From Steinernema hermaphroditum (Eukaryota > Nematoda > Chromadorea > Rhabditida > Steinernematidae): a DNA stretch of 64,000 nucleotides. Both the position numbers and the translations under genes were made by a program. This document shows, piece after piece, positions 1 to 11,406 of this stretch (its first letter is position 1; each line of letters begins with the position of its first letter). The notes beneath the pieces are model-generated. The model saw only the letters and a program-made list of their open reading frames with translations, searched no databases and had not been told where the DNA came from. Location: NCBI GenBank assembly GCA_030435675.1, contig CM059621.1, positions 1,054,001 through 1,118,000 on the forward strand, in the 5' to 3' direction.

Positions 1-227
1 ATTCTTGAACTGTTATAGTAAAAGCACTTCCGTGGCAGGAGTCTAGAACCCTAGGATGGCATATATTTTTTGAATAAAGGCCTTTGTCGGTCGGAGACAT
101 AGTGGTGAATAATCACATCACATAAAAAATCTATGTTTGTGTTGGGCAGCCGTCTGTACACGTGGCAAAGTAAGATGAAGACACAACTTCAAACTGGACT
201 CTAGAACCTAAAGAGTTAATCTATAGT

Positions 228-470
228 TTGAAATCTATAGTTTTTCGCGGCGTAGATGTCGAACCGGTCGTAGACAGCGCACTTCACGGGACATCTGGGA
301 ATCGGCAAATCTTCAGCTGCGGCAGCGGAACATCTTTTGCGGCACAGCGGACACTTCTGAGCCTGCATCTGATGCTCCGTGGTCCGGGAGTTGCTTCTTC
401 GCTGGTCATCAAGGCGTCGGCGACCTTCGGGATGACATCTCATGCAGCATTGGGCGTCGGATTCTTGATC
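228..470 (+). repeat. Dispersed repeat, family R1, copy 1
   Basis: This stretch shares blocks with 2262-2480, 10650-11152 and 23225-23345, including GTCGAACCGG, CTTCACGGG, CATCTGGGAATCGGC and GACCTTCGGGATGACATCTC. Short open frames cross it on both strands, but none is conserved between copies, so I read it as a non-coding dispersed repeat. The remainder of 1-1173 shows no gene I can support. Confidence 0.6.
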
Positions 471-1173
471 TTGGAGAAACTACAGTGAACTGTTAACTGT
501 CAGCTGATGGCTTGTACCCTTTAGAAAAGTGGGGTATCTTTTCTATGACATCGCCTTTTAATATGGTGCCTGTAAAGTAGTGTCCGGCTCCCAGAAGGCC
601 TGGAACACCAGAGCGCTGCAGTTTCACCGTATCGACAACATGACTGTCGCTGTCCCTGACTCCACTACGCCGCCCAGTGAAGCCGAAGTTCGCTGTGATT
701 TCGAGGTCGGTCCGATGCCGGTAATCTACCTTGTTCCGTCTGCCTGTAGCCTCCGCCTCGCCGGTTGGTTCCTTTTATACTTTAGCAACCATTCAGGACG
801 AGCGGTACGAGAGAGTGCAGACGACCGGCGAAAAGGGAATGGTTACGGTGTCCTTTGTTCGTCACCTAATGTCAGGTACATTCACGTGAAACCGTAAACA
901 ACAAATCATTCCCATGAACAATAATGGGGTTGTTTTGAAAGGAATACTTAAGTAATGATATATTGCAGGGAGCAGTACAGCGAAATTTTCCATGTTTACA
1001 TCACTTTCACAAAAGAGAACATTAGCTTTACGAACAAGCATTGTCTCTAGTTGCATTACCTTCACATAAAGTTCGACCTATGTGGCGTACACTTCCCTAG
1101 AAAATCATCTGCCCTTCCCACGCCAGAATATTAAAGGAATAATTCTGGCTGGCAGCTTATAGTTCTCGATCCC

Positions 1174-2160
1174 ATGTCCTGTGTCATGTCTACCTACATC
1201 AAGTCTGCTGTCTACCTCACTCTTCTTGACATCAGCGCCGCCATTCACGTACCTGTAAAGCTGTTCTGCATGTACATCGTTTACCGTCATTCACCCAAAA
1301 ACATGGGTTCACTACCATTATTCATCTTAAATGTGATGTTATGGAATTTGCCCCTTGGCCTTTTCGGGGCGTTTATACGCATTCAGCCTCTGTTTCCAGA
1401 CGAATGTCTCCATATTGACCGGCATATTAATCTTTTCGATTCCAGTGAATTGAATACACATTTTGTATTTGGCACGGCTGTTGTCTGTGTAGGAAATAGC
1501 TGCGTAGCTGCACTTCATGCATTCCCTTATCGTTACTGTTTATTCACCTATCCAGATTTCATGAACAAGATCGATCGGAAATGGGGTATTGCCTTCTTCT
1601 GCGCTGTTCACACGCTCTGTTCCATTGTTTCTGTCATCGTTTACGTCAACTTGATTGTTCTATATGATGACTATCCCTTTGAAAATGGGCGCCCACCCAG
1701 GAGTGGAGTTGTATGCTTTATGCCTACTGGGTGGGTTAGGCTTGCCGCTGGCACATCTGCAGCCGTCGTGGTTTCCGGATTGATAATAATGGTTGTATTG
1801 TTTTCGTGCCTTTTGCGATATCAGCTTCGGAGAACGACTGACGTCTATTCACAACAGACCCTTGATCTGCACCGTAGATTTCTTCGATATTTGATCATCA
1901 TCACTGTTCTGCCCATAGCCACAGGAGAGCTTCCTCTTTTAGTGGCGGGAATGAGCGCGATCTTCCGTCATTTACAGCACTCACGTGATGTTTTTATGGC
2001 TGCCATAGTAGTGCTGTACAATTATGGAACCGTCTTCTCTATAGTGTGTGTTGCAACGTTTCGACCGTATCGACACGCTGTTCAGAAAATTGGCTCTAAG
2101 CTGGTAAGCTCGTTCCACTGCCCTGAGTTGCAGCCTACTAGGCTAGTTCCTTTGCGATGA
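1174..2160 (+). CDS. SRH-like chemoreceptor, single exon
   Basis: A 328-residue seven-transmembrane receptor of the nematode Str superfamily, closest in pattern to SRH, presumed to act in sensory cilia. TM1-TM2 carry the array signature MYIVYRHSPKNMGSLPLF (from about residue 31). TM3 ends in FPYRYC (about 115-120). TM6 starts after LDLHRRFLRYL. TM7 is YNYGTVFSIVCVATFRPYR (about 288-306), which resembles the SRH C-terminal K/RPYR motif. The next Met is four codons in (1186) and could be the real start. The reading frame has no intron. It is the first member of the array, and its C-terminal tail differs from the 25-36 kb subgroup. The membrane fold is certain; the exact subfamily is inferred. 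Confidence 0.88.
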   Translation: MSCVMSTYIKSAVYLTLLDISAAIHVPVKLFCMYIVYRHSPKNMGSLPLFILNVMLWNLPLGLFGAFIRIQPLFPDECLHIDRHINLFDSSELNTHFVFGTAVVCVGNSCVAALHAFPYRYCLFTYPDFMNKIDRKWGIAFFCAVHTLCSIVSVIVYVNLIVLYDDYPFENGRPPRSGVVCFMPTGWVRLAAGTSAAVVVSGLIIMVVLFSCLLRYQLRRTTDVYSQQTLDLHRRFLRYLIIITVLPIATGELPLLVAGMSAIFRHLQHSRDVFMAAIVVLYNYGTVFSIVCVATFRPYRHAVQKIGSKLVSSFHCPELQPTRLVPLR

Positions 2161-2261
2161 GTATGTCGTATTTATTAGTGAATAAATTGATTTGTAGTGG
2201 AGAATTGGTAGTCTAAAGAGACTTACACGACTTACACGACTTTATTTCGTTAATCATAGGC

Positions 2262-2480
2262 ATTTCGCCTTGCACGACACCGAAAATAGACAAACAGAGG
2301 ATGTCTGGCAGACGGCTTCATCCCTGGCGTGGCGTTCATGTCGAACCGGTGGGTGGCGGAGCGCTTTATGGAGCTTCTGGGAATCGGCAAATCTTCGGAT
2401 TCAGGAGCGGAACATCGTTTGCGGCACAGCGCACTTCTGTGCTCGAATCTGATGGTCCGTGGCCCGTAACTACCTGGTGG
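2262..2480 (+). repeat. Dispersed repeat, family R1, copy 2
   Basis: It begins with CGCCTTGCACGACACCGA and shares CAGAGGAT, GACGGCTTCAT and GTCGAACCGG with 10650-10760, in the same order. Overlapping reading frames on both strands are short and not conserved between copies. Confidence 0.6.
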
Positions 2481-3868
2481 ATAACTACCTGGTAGAAAGA
2501 GAGCGCTCTCAAAAATGAGATAACAACGCCAAAAAAAGACCGCCACATTCAAGGTTTTCACAAGCATGTCTCCGAGTTTGAAGCGAGCTTATATCCGCTG
2601 CCGGTAGAAGTTCATTATTGAATTAGCTCTGTGAGTGGGCCCATTCTTGCATCAACATCTGCCGGACCCTGTAAAGTAAGGACAAGAAAACTGAAACGTC
2701 CTTAACTAACACCTGTGTGTCTAACATTAACTATTAACTTACAAGTACAGCAAACATGGCGTCAACATTATGAGAGCGACGAGTGGGTTTTCGAACCGTC
2801 AGACGGAATATGACGTGTCCTTATTCGGTTCGACTGCCCCAACTATCAATAAGATTTACACAATACATTCGGCATTCATGGGTGCTGCCGTATAGCCTAG
2901 TTAACAACGCTTCCCTGGAATTCTTGCGGTTAACGGCTGGATGACCAACCTTGATAAAGCAGGTCGTTCTCCGGTGGTTTTCTGTTTATCTGAATCCTAG
3001 GTGGGATCAGATAGCACCGGGAAGTGTCCTTGGACAAGGACAAGAATATTATAATCCAGGTGATCGGCGAAAAGAATAAAAACGGGCGTTGTTATTTCGT
3101 GGAATTTCATGGCAATGCAATCGGTTGATCTATTCTCTCATCTCAGCTATCGTATTGCGTCACCAGCGGTTCCTGTTGTCCTCGTTTTGTCTAAAGAAAA
3201 CGGTATTGCTGAGCAGAGCCTCTTCCGGCATATAAACTGACTAAACACTGTTTTGCGTCATTGATTGTATGTACATATAAAGGAGGTTAATAAAGATCAA
3301 TTCCACTCAACCACTCGTTTCACAGCTTTACGCAGCATGTTCAGCACTACTGCTTACACTCATAGGCCTACAAATATGTTTAGTTTAGTCACGCGTCCTT
3401 ATACAATATGTAGCTGACGGTGACCTCAAAAAACTCTCACACACCAGCAATTTCTTTCGTAGAGAAAAAAACAAAAGGTCTGCTGAAACTAATGTGTCCC
3501 CACCACATGACCAGCAACAGGCGATTAGATACAAATCGCTGTTTTTCCGATTAATTTGCAATAGCTACAGAGCGATAGTACACACCGCGCACGATGTTAA
3601 CCCGTGCGACGATGCGGCGGTCACTATTTCTTCTTCACTGCTGCTTGGATACAATCGAAGCACTACATTTGGGCGATAGATCTTTGAGGTTGCGGGCGAG
3701 CGAAGCGAGCCCGTATTCATTTCGGTGCTTGGCCTAACATCTAGGCTCCGGCTTAGAACTATGCCTAGATATTTAAGGTGTAGATTACAGCTTATGGAAC
3801 GTGCGCCCAAATGATAGGTACCGGGATACAATGTGGCCCTTTGCTCGCTGCTAGACACCTGTATAATA
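2481..3868. other. No gene seen
   Basis: I see no coding region or RNA gene. A 21-bp near-palindrome built on GAGCGAAGCGAG lies near 3695-3716. Confidence 0.5.
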
Positions 3869-4129
3869 GGGATACACCTGGAACGAACCGGAATCAGTCA
3901 GAAGGTCCGGGGTTCGAATCCGCCCGCAGGCCAAACTTTTTTATGTACTTTTTCTGCACGTTTTTCCGCAGATTTAAATTTTGCTTACGCAGAATCAGAC
4001 AGTGAAACAGTTTCCAGAATGTTATGTCGAAAAAATACGAAAATAAAAAAGTTTTGCTCGCGGGTGGATTCGAACCCCGGACCTTCTGACTGATTCCGGT
4101 TCGTTCCGGTTTCTGTTCCGGTGCATCCC
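3869..4129. mobile_element. Inverted-repeat MITE with B-box arms, copy 1
   Basis: About 261 bp flanked by TA on both sides. The arms are inverted repeats of about 70 bp beginning GGGAT(A/G)CACC. Each arm contains AAGGTCCGGGGTTCGAATCC, whose second half is a perfect RNA polymerase III B-box (GGTTCGANTCC). The centre is AT-rich and non-coding. A second full copy lies at 38788-39050, a solo end at 39432-39474 and a decayed copy near 43205-43300. TA target duplication plus long inverted repeats suggest a non-autonomous DNA transposon or fold-back element. Confidence 0.8.
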
Positions 4130-4540
4130 TACTGTATAGGCTATCATTTGTATTGGTACCGATCATCTTGCTAATGCGACGGTTCCCAGCGGCGTGGTAC
4201 AACAATTAGTCAAAGTTGAAAGTCGTTCCCACGGGAACACAACAGCAATGCAGCGTTGCATAAAAGAGCCGCGCTCCTACTTCATTTTTCTTTCTACATA
4301 CAAATAGTCGTCTACTTCGTCAAGGAGAGAACGGCTTCTATCGATCCCTGTCTTTCTACCCACCTCCTTTGTCAACGAAAGAAGTGTTTCTTACCCCTTT
4401 TCATTGTGATATTTGTATCTAACACATTTTGTATCTTTGTATCAAATCCGCGTGGCACACCGACGAGAGCATGGCAGAACTCGGCTTCATCTAGATCGCG
4501 GGGTCGTTTCTGTTTTGATATGATATTTCCTGTTTCAGTG

Positions 4541-5476
4541 ATGTCCGCCTACGACCGTATACTTGACATAAGCAGCTTCGTTTCTATCCCCGTGAAGGGT
4601 TTTTGCATGTACGTAGTCTACAAGGATTCTCCATGTAATATGGATGCACTTCCGTTCTTTATTCTCAATGTAATGGCTTGGGACCTTCTCGGCAACCTAT
4701 TCCGTTCTGTCATTCACGTCTATCCGCTCTTTCCGGCTAAGTGTTTCAAAGTCAGTGGGTTTATAAACATCTTTGCAAAAGATGAATTACTCGATCACTT
4801 CGTCTTTGGAGCTGTCTTTATATGTCTATTCAATTGTGCAGTTGCTTCGTTCTGTGCGTTTCCTTATCGCTATATGGCAGTCGTCCATCCAGGGCTGCTA
4901 TCCAAGCCTAAGCAAGCGATTATACTATGCTTATGTTCTCAAGTTTGTATGACGATTTGCTCATTTCTTGTGTACTTATTTTCTGTGGATTACCCTTCTA
5001 AATTCACGCCACCCACTGCAAACGGAATTATTTGTTTTCAAATGGACAGTTGGCCGAGAAAAAGTATCATATTGGCTGTGGTCGCTTTAAGCCTACTGGG
5101 TACGACCGTCATCATCGTGTGTCCTTTTCTGATGAGGCGCCATCTTCAAAAAACAGTACATTTATATAGCAATCACACTGTTGAACTTCACAGGAAGTTT
5201 ATGTATTATTTGACTATCATCACGGCCTTACCTATTGTCTTTGGGGAGATTCCTCTACTTGCTGCTTGTTTGGGCGCAGTGGTCGAGGGAATTGACAACT
5301 TTAGAGAGATCTCTATGGCAGCTTTTGTGATGCTATACAATTATGGAACGGTCTTATCAATCGCTTCTATCGCCACTTTCAAACCTTATCGTCGGGCTGT
5401 AAAAAGAATATTTGTACTCGTTGCGAAGAAACTGCGCCGACATAATACAATTTCTGTTCCACCGAAGATAACGTAA
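4541..5476 (+). CDS. SRH-like chemoreceptor, single exon
   Basis: A 311-residue seven-transmembrane receptor. The open frame extends upstream to 4256, but I choose ATG 4541 for two reasons. It aligns with the starts of its paralogues (an M...YD..LDIS pattern), and it lies directly behind TGTTTCAG, a good cis- or trans-splice acceptor. Landmarks are MYVVYKDSPCNMDALPFF in TM1-TM2, FPYRYM at the end of TM3, VELHRKFMYYL before TM6 and YNYGTVLSIASIATFKPYR in TM7. The second extracellular loop (DYPSKFTPP...GIICF) keeps the cysteine that probably pairs with the Cys in PAKC. It is most like the 1.17 kb receptor. Confidence 0.88.
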   Translation: MSAYDRILDISSFVSIPVKGFCMYVVYKDSPCNMDALPFFILNVMAWDLLGNLFRSVIHVYPLFPAKCFKVSGFINIFAKDELLDHFVFGAVFICLFNCAVASFCAFPYRYMAVVHPGLLSKPKQAIILCLCSQVCMTICSFLVYLFSVDYPSKFTPPTANGIICFQMDSWPRKSIILAVVALSLLGTTVIIVCPFLMRRHLQKTVHLYSNHTVELHRKFMYYLTIITALPIVFGEIPLLAACLGAVVEGIDNFREISMAAFVMLYNYGTVLSIASIATFKPYRRAVKRIFVLVAKKLRRHNTISVPPKIT

Positions 5477-7501
5477 AAAGAAAAGACGATACCGAAGCGC
5501 TTTGAAAATGAACAATTTGGGTCAACAGGACAGCGGTCGTTTGGGTCCCGGCACCTTTTGCATCGGCAATTCAAACCACCAAATTAAAGCAAGTTTATGA
5601 TGGGTCTTCTAATCCAGGATGCAGTGTATTGGAATTGATGGGATTCCACTTCATACTTCCACTTCGCGCCCGGATTCGCCCTCTTTCCCTTTCAAAACCC
5701 GCTTCTTTCTTCTCTTACAACACCTCCATCACCGAAGTCGGATAAACTATGATGTGATGTTAATAGTTCTTGCCCTTCACTATTTTTATGAGTATAACCG
5801 AGAATGCAATGCAAAATTTTGGTCCAAGGAAGTTCGATCTGAAAGCTCTTAAGTTTCTATTTGTTGTTATGCAGAGTATGTCATCACAGGCAGCGAATAT
5901 GTCTCGCCCCTACTTATTTTCGTTCACTTTTCGGCTTTATTAGAGTCAAAGCCAGAGATGAACACCATGTATTTCGATGCACAAAACTCAGTATTCCATT
6001 ATTGCCATGCAAGGTAAACCAAAGTACGTTTCTCAATAGCTCTGCCGGTCTCAAGTAGTTGTTATTCTTTTTTTTATCGCTCTCGCAGAAAATGGTATGA
6101 ACAATGTGCTTGAGAACAATCTGCAACGAAAGCGTCTGGGAATAAAAACACAAAGTGCTGGATTTGTAAATAAAAAGAGACAAAATCTACTGTTTATTTC
6201 TTCGATTCATTTTGTATTTCTTGCACTATCAACATTAAGGTACGAGTTAACGTTTAGTTTCTTGAGTCAAGGGCAGATATGAAATACCTCACGCAACGGC
6301 TGGAGTATAAGTGGAAAGAATAAGCACGAATATCAGTAGCTAAGGCTAACTTGCTTCGACTGCGTTTAGTTTCTTCAGTCAAGGACATTGTGTCATGTGT
6401 GCTTACGAGTCTAATCGTTTGAGTGAATGACATTAGACCAAACGAAGCACTTATTGTGGTCCAAAAAGAGAAAATATGACACTGTTAAAGAAGATGACTC
6501 TTCTTTCGTTGGCGATTGAGACGATGTCCGAGCGACTCCATTGTACACAGGCTTTAAAGAGCCTGGTTCAGGTGAAGCGCGTCGAACTGTATGGCCGTAT
6601 AGATGCCTGTGTTACTCCAAATGCGGGACCTTCCTTCGCATATTAAGCTGAATTAAGCTTATTGTGGATGAAACAAAGCAAATATCACACCGTTCGCGCA
6701 GGTGACTCTTTTTCCATTGGCGGTTGAGACGATGTCCAAGTAGAGCCAGTGATTCCATGGCGGTTTAGTCGATGCTTCTCTTTCAGCCCCCGATCTTGAT
6801 GCTGCATGACTTCACGTCCGTGTTTGGATAACTGCGCGAACGAGGAGGTGGTCAGAGGTCGATATATCAGATCCGAGAACAGTCACTGAATGGAATCGAA
6901 TGAGCCTGGAAGCGAGCACGAGGTCTATACAGTTCTTCGCACGCTCATCCGGCTAGATTCAAGTCCTCTTCCGTCACGGTCTCGCCTTCAGTAACGTGCT
7001 GACCTCTCGTAGACGCTCGTAGATGTTGAGGACCATTAAGCTGCAAAACGGTTTTTAACTCCATAACATTAGTCAATTGAAATTTGTACGCACATTTTGA
7101 AGGTTCTATGACCTATCGCGCTTTCAAAAAATGAATTAAAGATTAAAATTAAAACCCAAAATAGATTGACCTGGTTTGAGCGCTGGTCACAATGTCATTG
7201 TGCTACTCTTTAATTCATTTTTCATCTAGTTCATTTAGAAATAGGCAGCACTGATTGTGTTGTTGTGCGCTTTTCAAAGGTCACGCTATCAAGCGGTCTA
7301 TTTTCGAATAAAATTGTATTTCAGATCCATTTCATTAACGACCCTTCAAAACAACGTGGCTTTGTCGTAGGTGTGGCTTTAAAGTTCACATCACGACCGT
7401 CGTCATGTCGAAAATCGGATTGTAGTATATCATTACGTTATTGTGAACGGCACCGTTTTCTATGAACATTTATTTTTGCTTCGTTACCTAGTCACCACGT
7501 C
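5477..7501. other. No gene seen
   Basis: About 2 kb between receptors. Only short, unconserved open frames occur. It probably contains the promoter of the 7.5 kb receptor, but I can point to no specific site. Confidence 0.5.
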
Positions 7502-8455
7502 ATGTTCACGGCCATTTACGATCGGTTCCTGGATATTAGCACCGTGGCAAGCATTCCTATTGAGCTTTTCGGGATGTACGTTGTCTACCGTTACTCTCCA
7601 CCGAACATGGAATCTCTTCATTTCTTCATCCTCAACGTTATGGCCTGGAATCTTCTAGGCAATCTGGCCGGCTCCTTAGTTCACATTCATCCTCTTTTCC
7701 CGGCTGAGTGCCTTCGTGCAGATGGACTCACCGGCATGTTCACAGGAAACGACCTGGTCGCTTATGTTATCTTCGCCGTTATTGGTCTTTCTGTTCTTAA
7801 CTTCGCCCTCGCTTCCGTTCTCGCCTTTCCGTATCGATATGTTCTCGTCGTCTATCCAGATTTGGCCGATAAAGTGAGAAGGAAGTGGTGCGCCGCTGCG
7901 TGTGGTATTCTTCATACAGGTTGTAGCCTTATTGCACTGTGGTTTTATACGATCTTGATTGTTCGATTCGATGACTATCGCTTCAATGGAGAACGGCCTG
8001 ATCCGCATGGGGTGTTCTGCTTCCAACCCAGTGGATTCATGAAGTGTTTACTGGGAATTTTGGCCCTTATCGTTACGTCTGGATTGATTGCTATTATCGT
8101 GGTATTTTCTATTTTGCTTCGACGTCATTTGAGGAAAGTTGTGTTGACCTACAATACAAGAACGTTGAACAGCCAAAGGAAGTTTCTTCGATACTTGATG
8201 ATCATAGTTCTCGTTCCTGTGACTTTTGTGGGTATTCCACTATTGTTGGCACTGTCCTGCGGGGCCTTCCCGGCAGTGCCATATTCCCGAGAAATTTTCA
8301 TGGCCACCACCGTTCTGCTTTACAATCATGGAACGCTATTTTCGATTGTTTCCATCGTATCGTTTAAACCTTATTGGCAAGCTGTTCGAAGGATGGGGTC
8401 GAAGTTTATGGAACTGTTCCACTCTAGTAATACTTCTGTGTTTGTAATGAAATAA
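7502..8455 (+). CDS. SRH-like chemoreceptor, single exon
   Basis: A 317-residue seven-transmembrane receptor with start and stop in one exon. The signature blocks are MYVVYRYSPPNMESLHFF, then HIHPLFPAECLRADG leading into TM3, FPYRYVLVVYPD after TM3, SQRKFLRYL before TM6 and YNHGTLFSIVSIVSFKPY in TM7. The tyrosine-histidine change in YNHGT is shared with the minus-strand receptors at 9.05 and 36.9 kb, as are HP[IL]FPAECLRA and the VRFDDY loop. These three form a subgroup although they lie in opposite orientations. Function as a chemoreceptor is inferred from the family. Confidence 0.88.
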   Translation: MFTAIYDRFLDISTVASIPIELFGMYVVYRYSPPNMESLHFFILNVMAWNLLGNLAGSLVHIHPLFPAECLRADGLTGMFTGNDLVAYVIFAVIGLSVLNFALASVLAFPYRYVLVVYPDLADKVRRKWCAAACGILHTGCSLIALWFYTILIVRFDDYRFNGERPDPHGVFCFQPSGFMKCLLGILALIVTSGLIAIIVVFSILLRRHLRKVVLTYNTRTLNSQRKFLRYLMIIVLVPVTFVGIPLLLALSCGAFPAVPYSREIFMATTVLLYNHGTLFSIVSIVSFKPYWQAVRRMGSKFMELFHSSNTSVFVMK

Positions 8456-9051
8456 GCCAATAAAAAATAAAATTTTATGATGGAGCTGCCCAATGAATAA
8501 TGCTGTTCAACATGCAAAGAGCGACGGCCGTTTAAATTAGCGGAACCTTGGTCCAAACCGTCATGGAGAATGGAAATTTATTATCGCAGACTACTCCCAC
8601 CCGCAGGCCTACGGAAGCCGTCGAAGATGCTTCACAACGCCGATATCCGCGCCGCCACAGGAGCTGAGGATGAAAGCTGAAATTGGAGAGCTGAAGTCCG
8701 CTGTGCTCCCCCGTCTCCGGAATCAGCTCTTCGCCTCTGTGATGCCCGCGCACACTGATGGGATCGCCGCGTTCTGATCTGATTCCCTGTTCTGTGCCGA
8801 ACCCAAAAGAAGACCGGCGACTACGGGGTTACAACTCGGCTCTTGTGGATATATACAAGTGAATATCACTGGAAAATAACAACCGGAAGAAATGTGCACG
8901 ACAAGAAACTACAAAACAAGCATAACGAACTAAAGAACTCTTTATTTGACTTCCGCTAAATATGTTGCTGGTCATGTGAGTCACGTTGATTAATAACATT
9001 GGGCTAGTTCCAGTGTAAACTGCCTTTTCTTTTTGCAGAAAACATTCGTTT
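8456..9051. other. Intergenic, convergent receptor 3' ends
   Basis: This is the space between two convergent receptors. AATAAA-type polyadenylation motifs for the upstream gene occur within 15 bp of its stop (8459-8470). I see nothing else. Confidence 0.5.
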
Positions 9052-9981
9052 CTAATGGAGCTTTTTCCCCAGATTACAGACTATCGTTTGTGCGGCATGT
9101 CGATAGGCTTTCAGTGACACAATAGAAACAACTGCGAACACAGTTCCATGGTTGTAGAGTACAACAGTACTGCACATAAAAATCTCATGCGAATAAGAGA
9201 TCTCCGGGAAAGCGCCACAAAGTAGAAGAAGAACAAGAGGAACGCCACCAAAAAGGACGGGCACAATAGTGATGGCAATCAAGTAGCGAAGGAATTTTGT
9301 TTGCGTTTCCAGTCCTGTGGTCCAGGCGTTGTACTGAAGGTAGACTTTGCTGAGGTGACGTTTCATTAGAATCGAAAAGATGATTATGACTAGCAGCAGA
9401 AATAGGGTGCAAATAACAGCCAAAATTCCCATCATGTACTTGAGTGATCCATTGGGCTCAAAGCAGAACACTCCACGGGGGTCAGCTGGTCTCAGTTCCG
9501 GAGGATAGTCATCATACCGCACAACAAGATATGTATAAAAATATATTCCAAAGCAAAAAGCACATAAGTGCACAGCGCCACACACGGCGATGCCATATTT
9601 CCGCTTGATTTTGCTGGCGTATTCACTGTGGGCAACGACGATGTACCGATAGGGAAAGGTCATAGATGATGCCAGAGTGCATTGTATAGCAGCGACGCCT
9701 ACCAGTCCAAATACCGAATATCCCACCAAGTCACTTACGATGAACATGCTCGCAATGCCTTCAGCTCGAAGACATTCCGCCGGAAACAGAGGATGAAAGT
9801 GAACAGCGACCCCTGCCAGGTTCGCAACCAGATTCCAGGCCATAATTTTGAAGATGAAGAGATTGAGAGATCCCATGTTAGGAGGAGAGTAACAGTAAAC
9901 GATGTACATACCGAAGACCGTGACAGGAATGTCGATTGCCGAGCTAATATCGAGTAGACGCTCGTAAATTTGAGGCAGCAT
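9052..9981 (-). CDS. SRH-like chemoreceptor, single exon
   Basis: A 309-residue seven-transmembrane receptor on the minus strand. Signatures are MYIVYCYSPPNMGSLNLF, HFHPLFPAECLRAEG, FPYRYIVVAHSEY after TM3, a DDYPPELRPADPRGVFCF second extracellular loop, TQTKFLRYLIAITIVP before TM6 and YNHGTVFAVVSIVSLKAYR in TM7. The usual C-terminal PYR is AYR here. It is closest to the 7.5 and 36.9 kb genes and converges on the former. The coding frame has no intron. Confidence 0.88.
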   Translation of the reverse strand: MLPQIYERLLDISSAIDIPVTVFGMYIVYCYSPPNMGSLNLFIFKIMAWNLVANLAGVAVHFHPLFPAECLRAEGIASMFIVSDLVGYSVFGLVGVAAIQCTLASSMTFPYRYIVVAHSEYASKIKRKYGIAVCGAVHLCAFCFGIYFYTYLVVRYDDYPPELRPADPRGVFCFEPNGSLKYMMGILAVICTLFLLLVIIIFSILMKRHLSKVYLQYNAWTTGLETQTKFLRYLIAITIVPVLFGGVPLVLLLLCGAFPEISYSHEIFMCSTVVLYNHGTVFAVVSIVSLKAYRHAAQTIVCNLGKKLH

Positions 9982-10649
9982 ATCTGCATAAACAACTTAG
10001 AAGGTATAGCTAGTTGCCAATCGAGAAGCGTTTTATAGGTGTGACGTGTCACGGACAGATTGCTTTATTTGTGCATATAATTGTCCTGCATGGCCTGGTA
10101 TTTGTTTTGTCGTTCACAGATCGGAAGCATGGGCCTCTACAAAGTTCACAAATCGAGGTGTCACGAATCTTTCTACATTGGTACGAAGAGAGTGCAGATG
10201 ATAAGACAAAAATCGTATGCTCTAGCTTCGGCACAGGGCATGGCATCAGAGTAGAACGCTGCGATCCCATCAATGTGCGCGGGCGTTTGAGAGGCGAAGA
10301 GCTGACTGCGGATGACGGAGAAGTGACTCTAAAGGTCGCCAACACTCTTAAGATACCACCACTGGCGAGGACGCAACTTCCAGACCAGTAACCGAAGCAG
10401 ATGCGAGCCGAAGCCTCACTTGTGCCGCAAAAGTTCCGAGAAGTAAAAGCTCCGCTGCTTCATCCGATGTTTCCCGAACGCCAGATGCCTCGTGAAGTGC
10501 GCCGCCACCGCCCGATGAGGCCGGCTGTGATAAAAGACATCCTATTCTTTAGCACCGATTATTCAGTGTCATGCAAGGCGTAATGATTTCATGAAATAAA
10601 TTTCGCGATTTCACGATTTTTCACGATTTTACTTCATGAATCAAAGGCG

Positions 10650-11152
10650 TTACGCCTTGCATGACACCGATTAATAGACAACAGAGGATATCACTTGTAG
10701 ACGGCTTCATTCCTGGCACGGCGTTGACGTCGAACCGGGAGACGGCGCGCTTCACGGGGCATCTGGGAATCGGCGAAACTCCGGAAATGGCGGCCGAACT
10801 TCTTCTTCTCGGGGCGTTTGAAGAGGCTTCTGCGTCAGAGGAGGCTTCTGAGCTCGCATCTACTACGGAGAGATGAGTCCGTGGTTCGGGGGTTGCGTCT
10901 TCCTCAGTATTGGTGTCCTCAGAGCGTCGGTGACCTTCGGGATGACATCTCACGCAGCGTCGGGCGTCGGATTTCTGGCGCCGGACATCTTGTTGTCAGC
11001 GGTGGTGGGACTACGGCTTCCGGGTGTCCCAATTCCCTCTGGAAGCCGGAACACTCACAACTGCCACAGGGTTTGCTGTCTGACCAACCCGACGCTCAGA
11101 GAGCGACCGGAGGGACCGACCGCTCGCCACCGCGACACGAGTGAGACCTCAT
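10650..11152 (+). repeat. Dispersed repeat, family R1, longest copy
   Basis: The first 300 bp match 2262-2480 (CGCCTTGCATGACACCGA onward) and 236-466. The remaining 200 bp, from about 10920, match the minus strand of 47170-47420 at both DNA and conceptual-protein level (SGAGHLV..GG.T.AS.C.NS). Copies in both orientations with different ends indicate a mobile or retro-copied sequence. The rest of 9982-11406 shows no gene. Confidence 0.55.
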
Positions 11153-11406
11153 GAAATAAAGTACAACAAAAATTCGAATAAGAGACAAGGGGCATAACAT
11201 TTTCTCTTATCGTCTGCGCTATGTTCACACCGATGTGGGAAGATACTTGCAAGCTCGATTTTTCAGCTCCCTGTGCGGTATCCGAAGTGTTTGGAAGGCC
11301 GATCGTTCAAAGTATCCCTATCGGCACGTTACACTTTTGTGGAGTTCTTTATGATAAGCATACACAAATCATAACTGTGATCTTCTAAAACCCAAACAAC
11401 AGCTTC

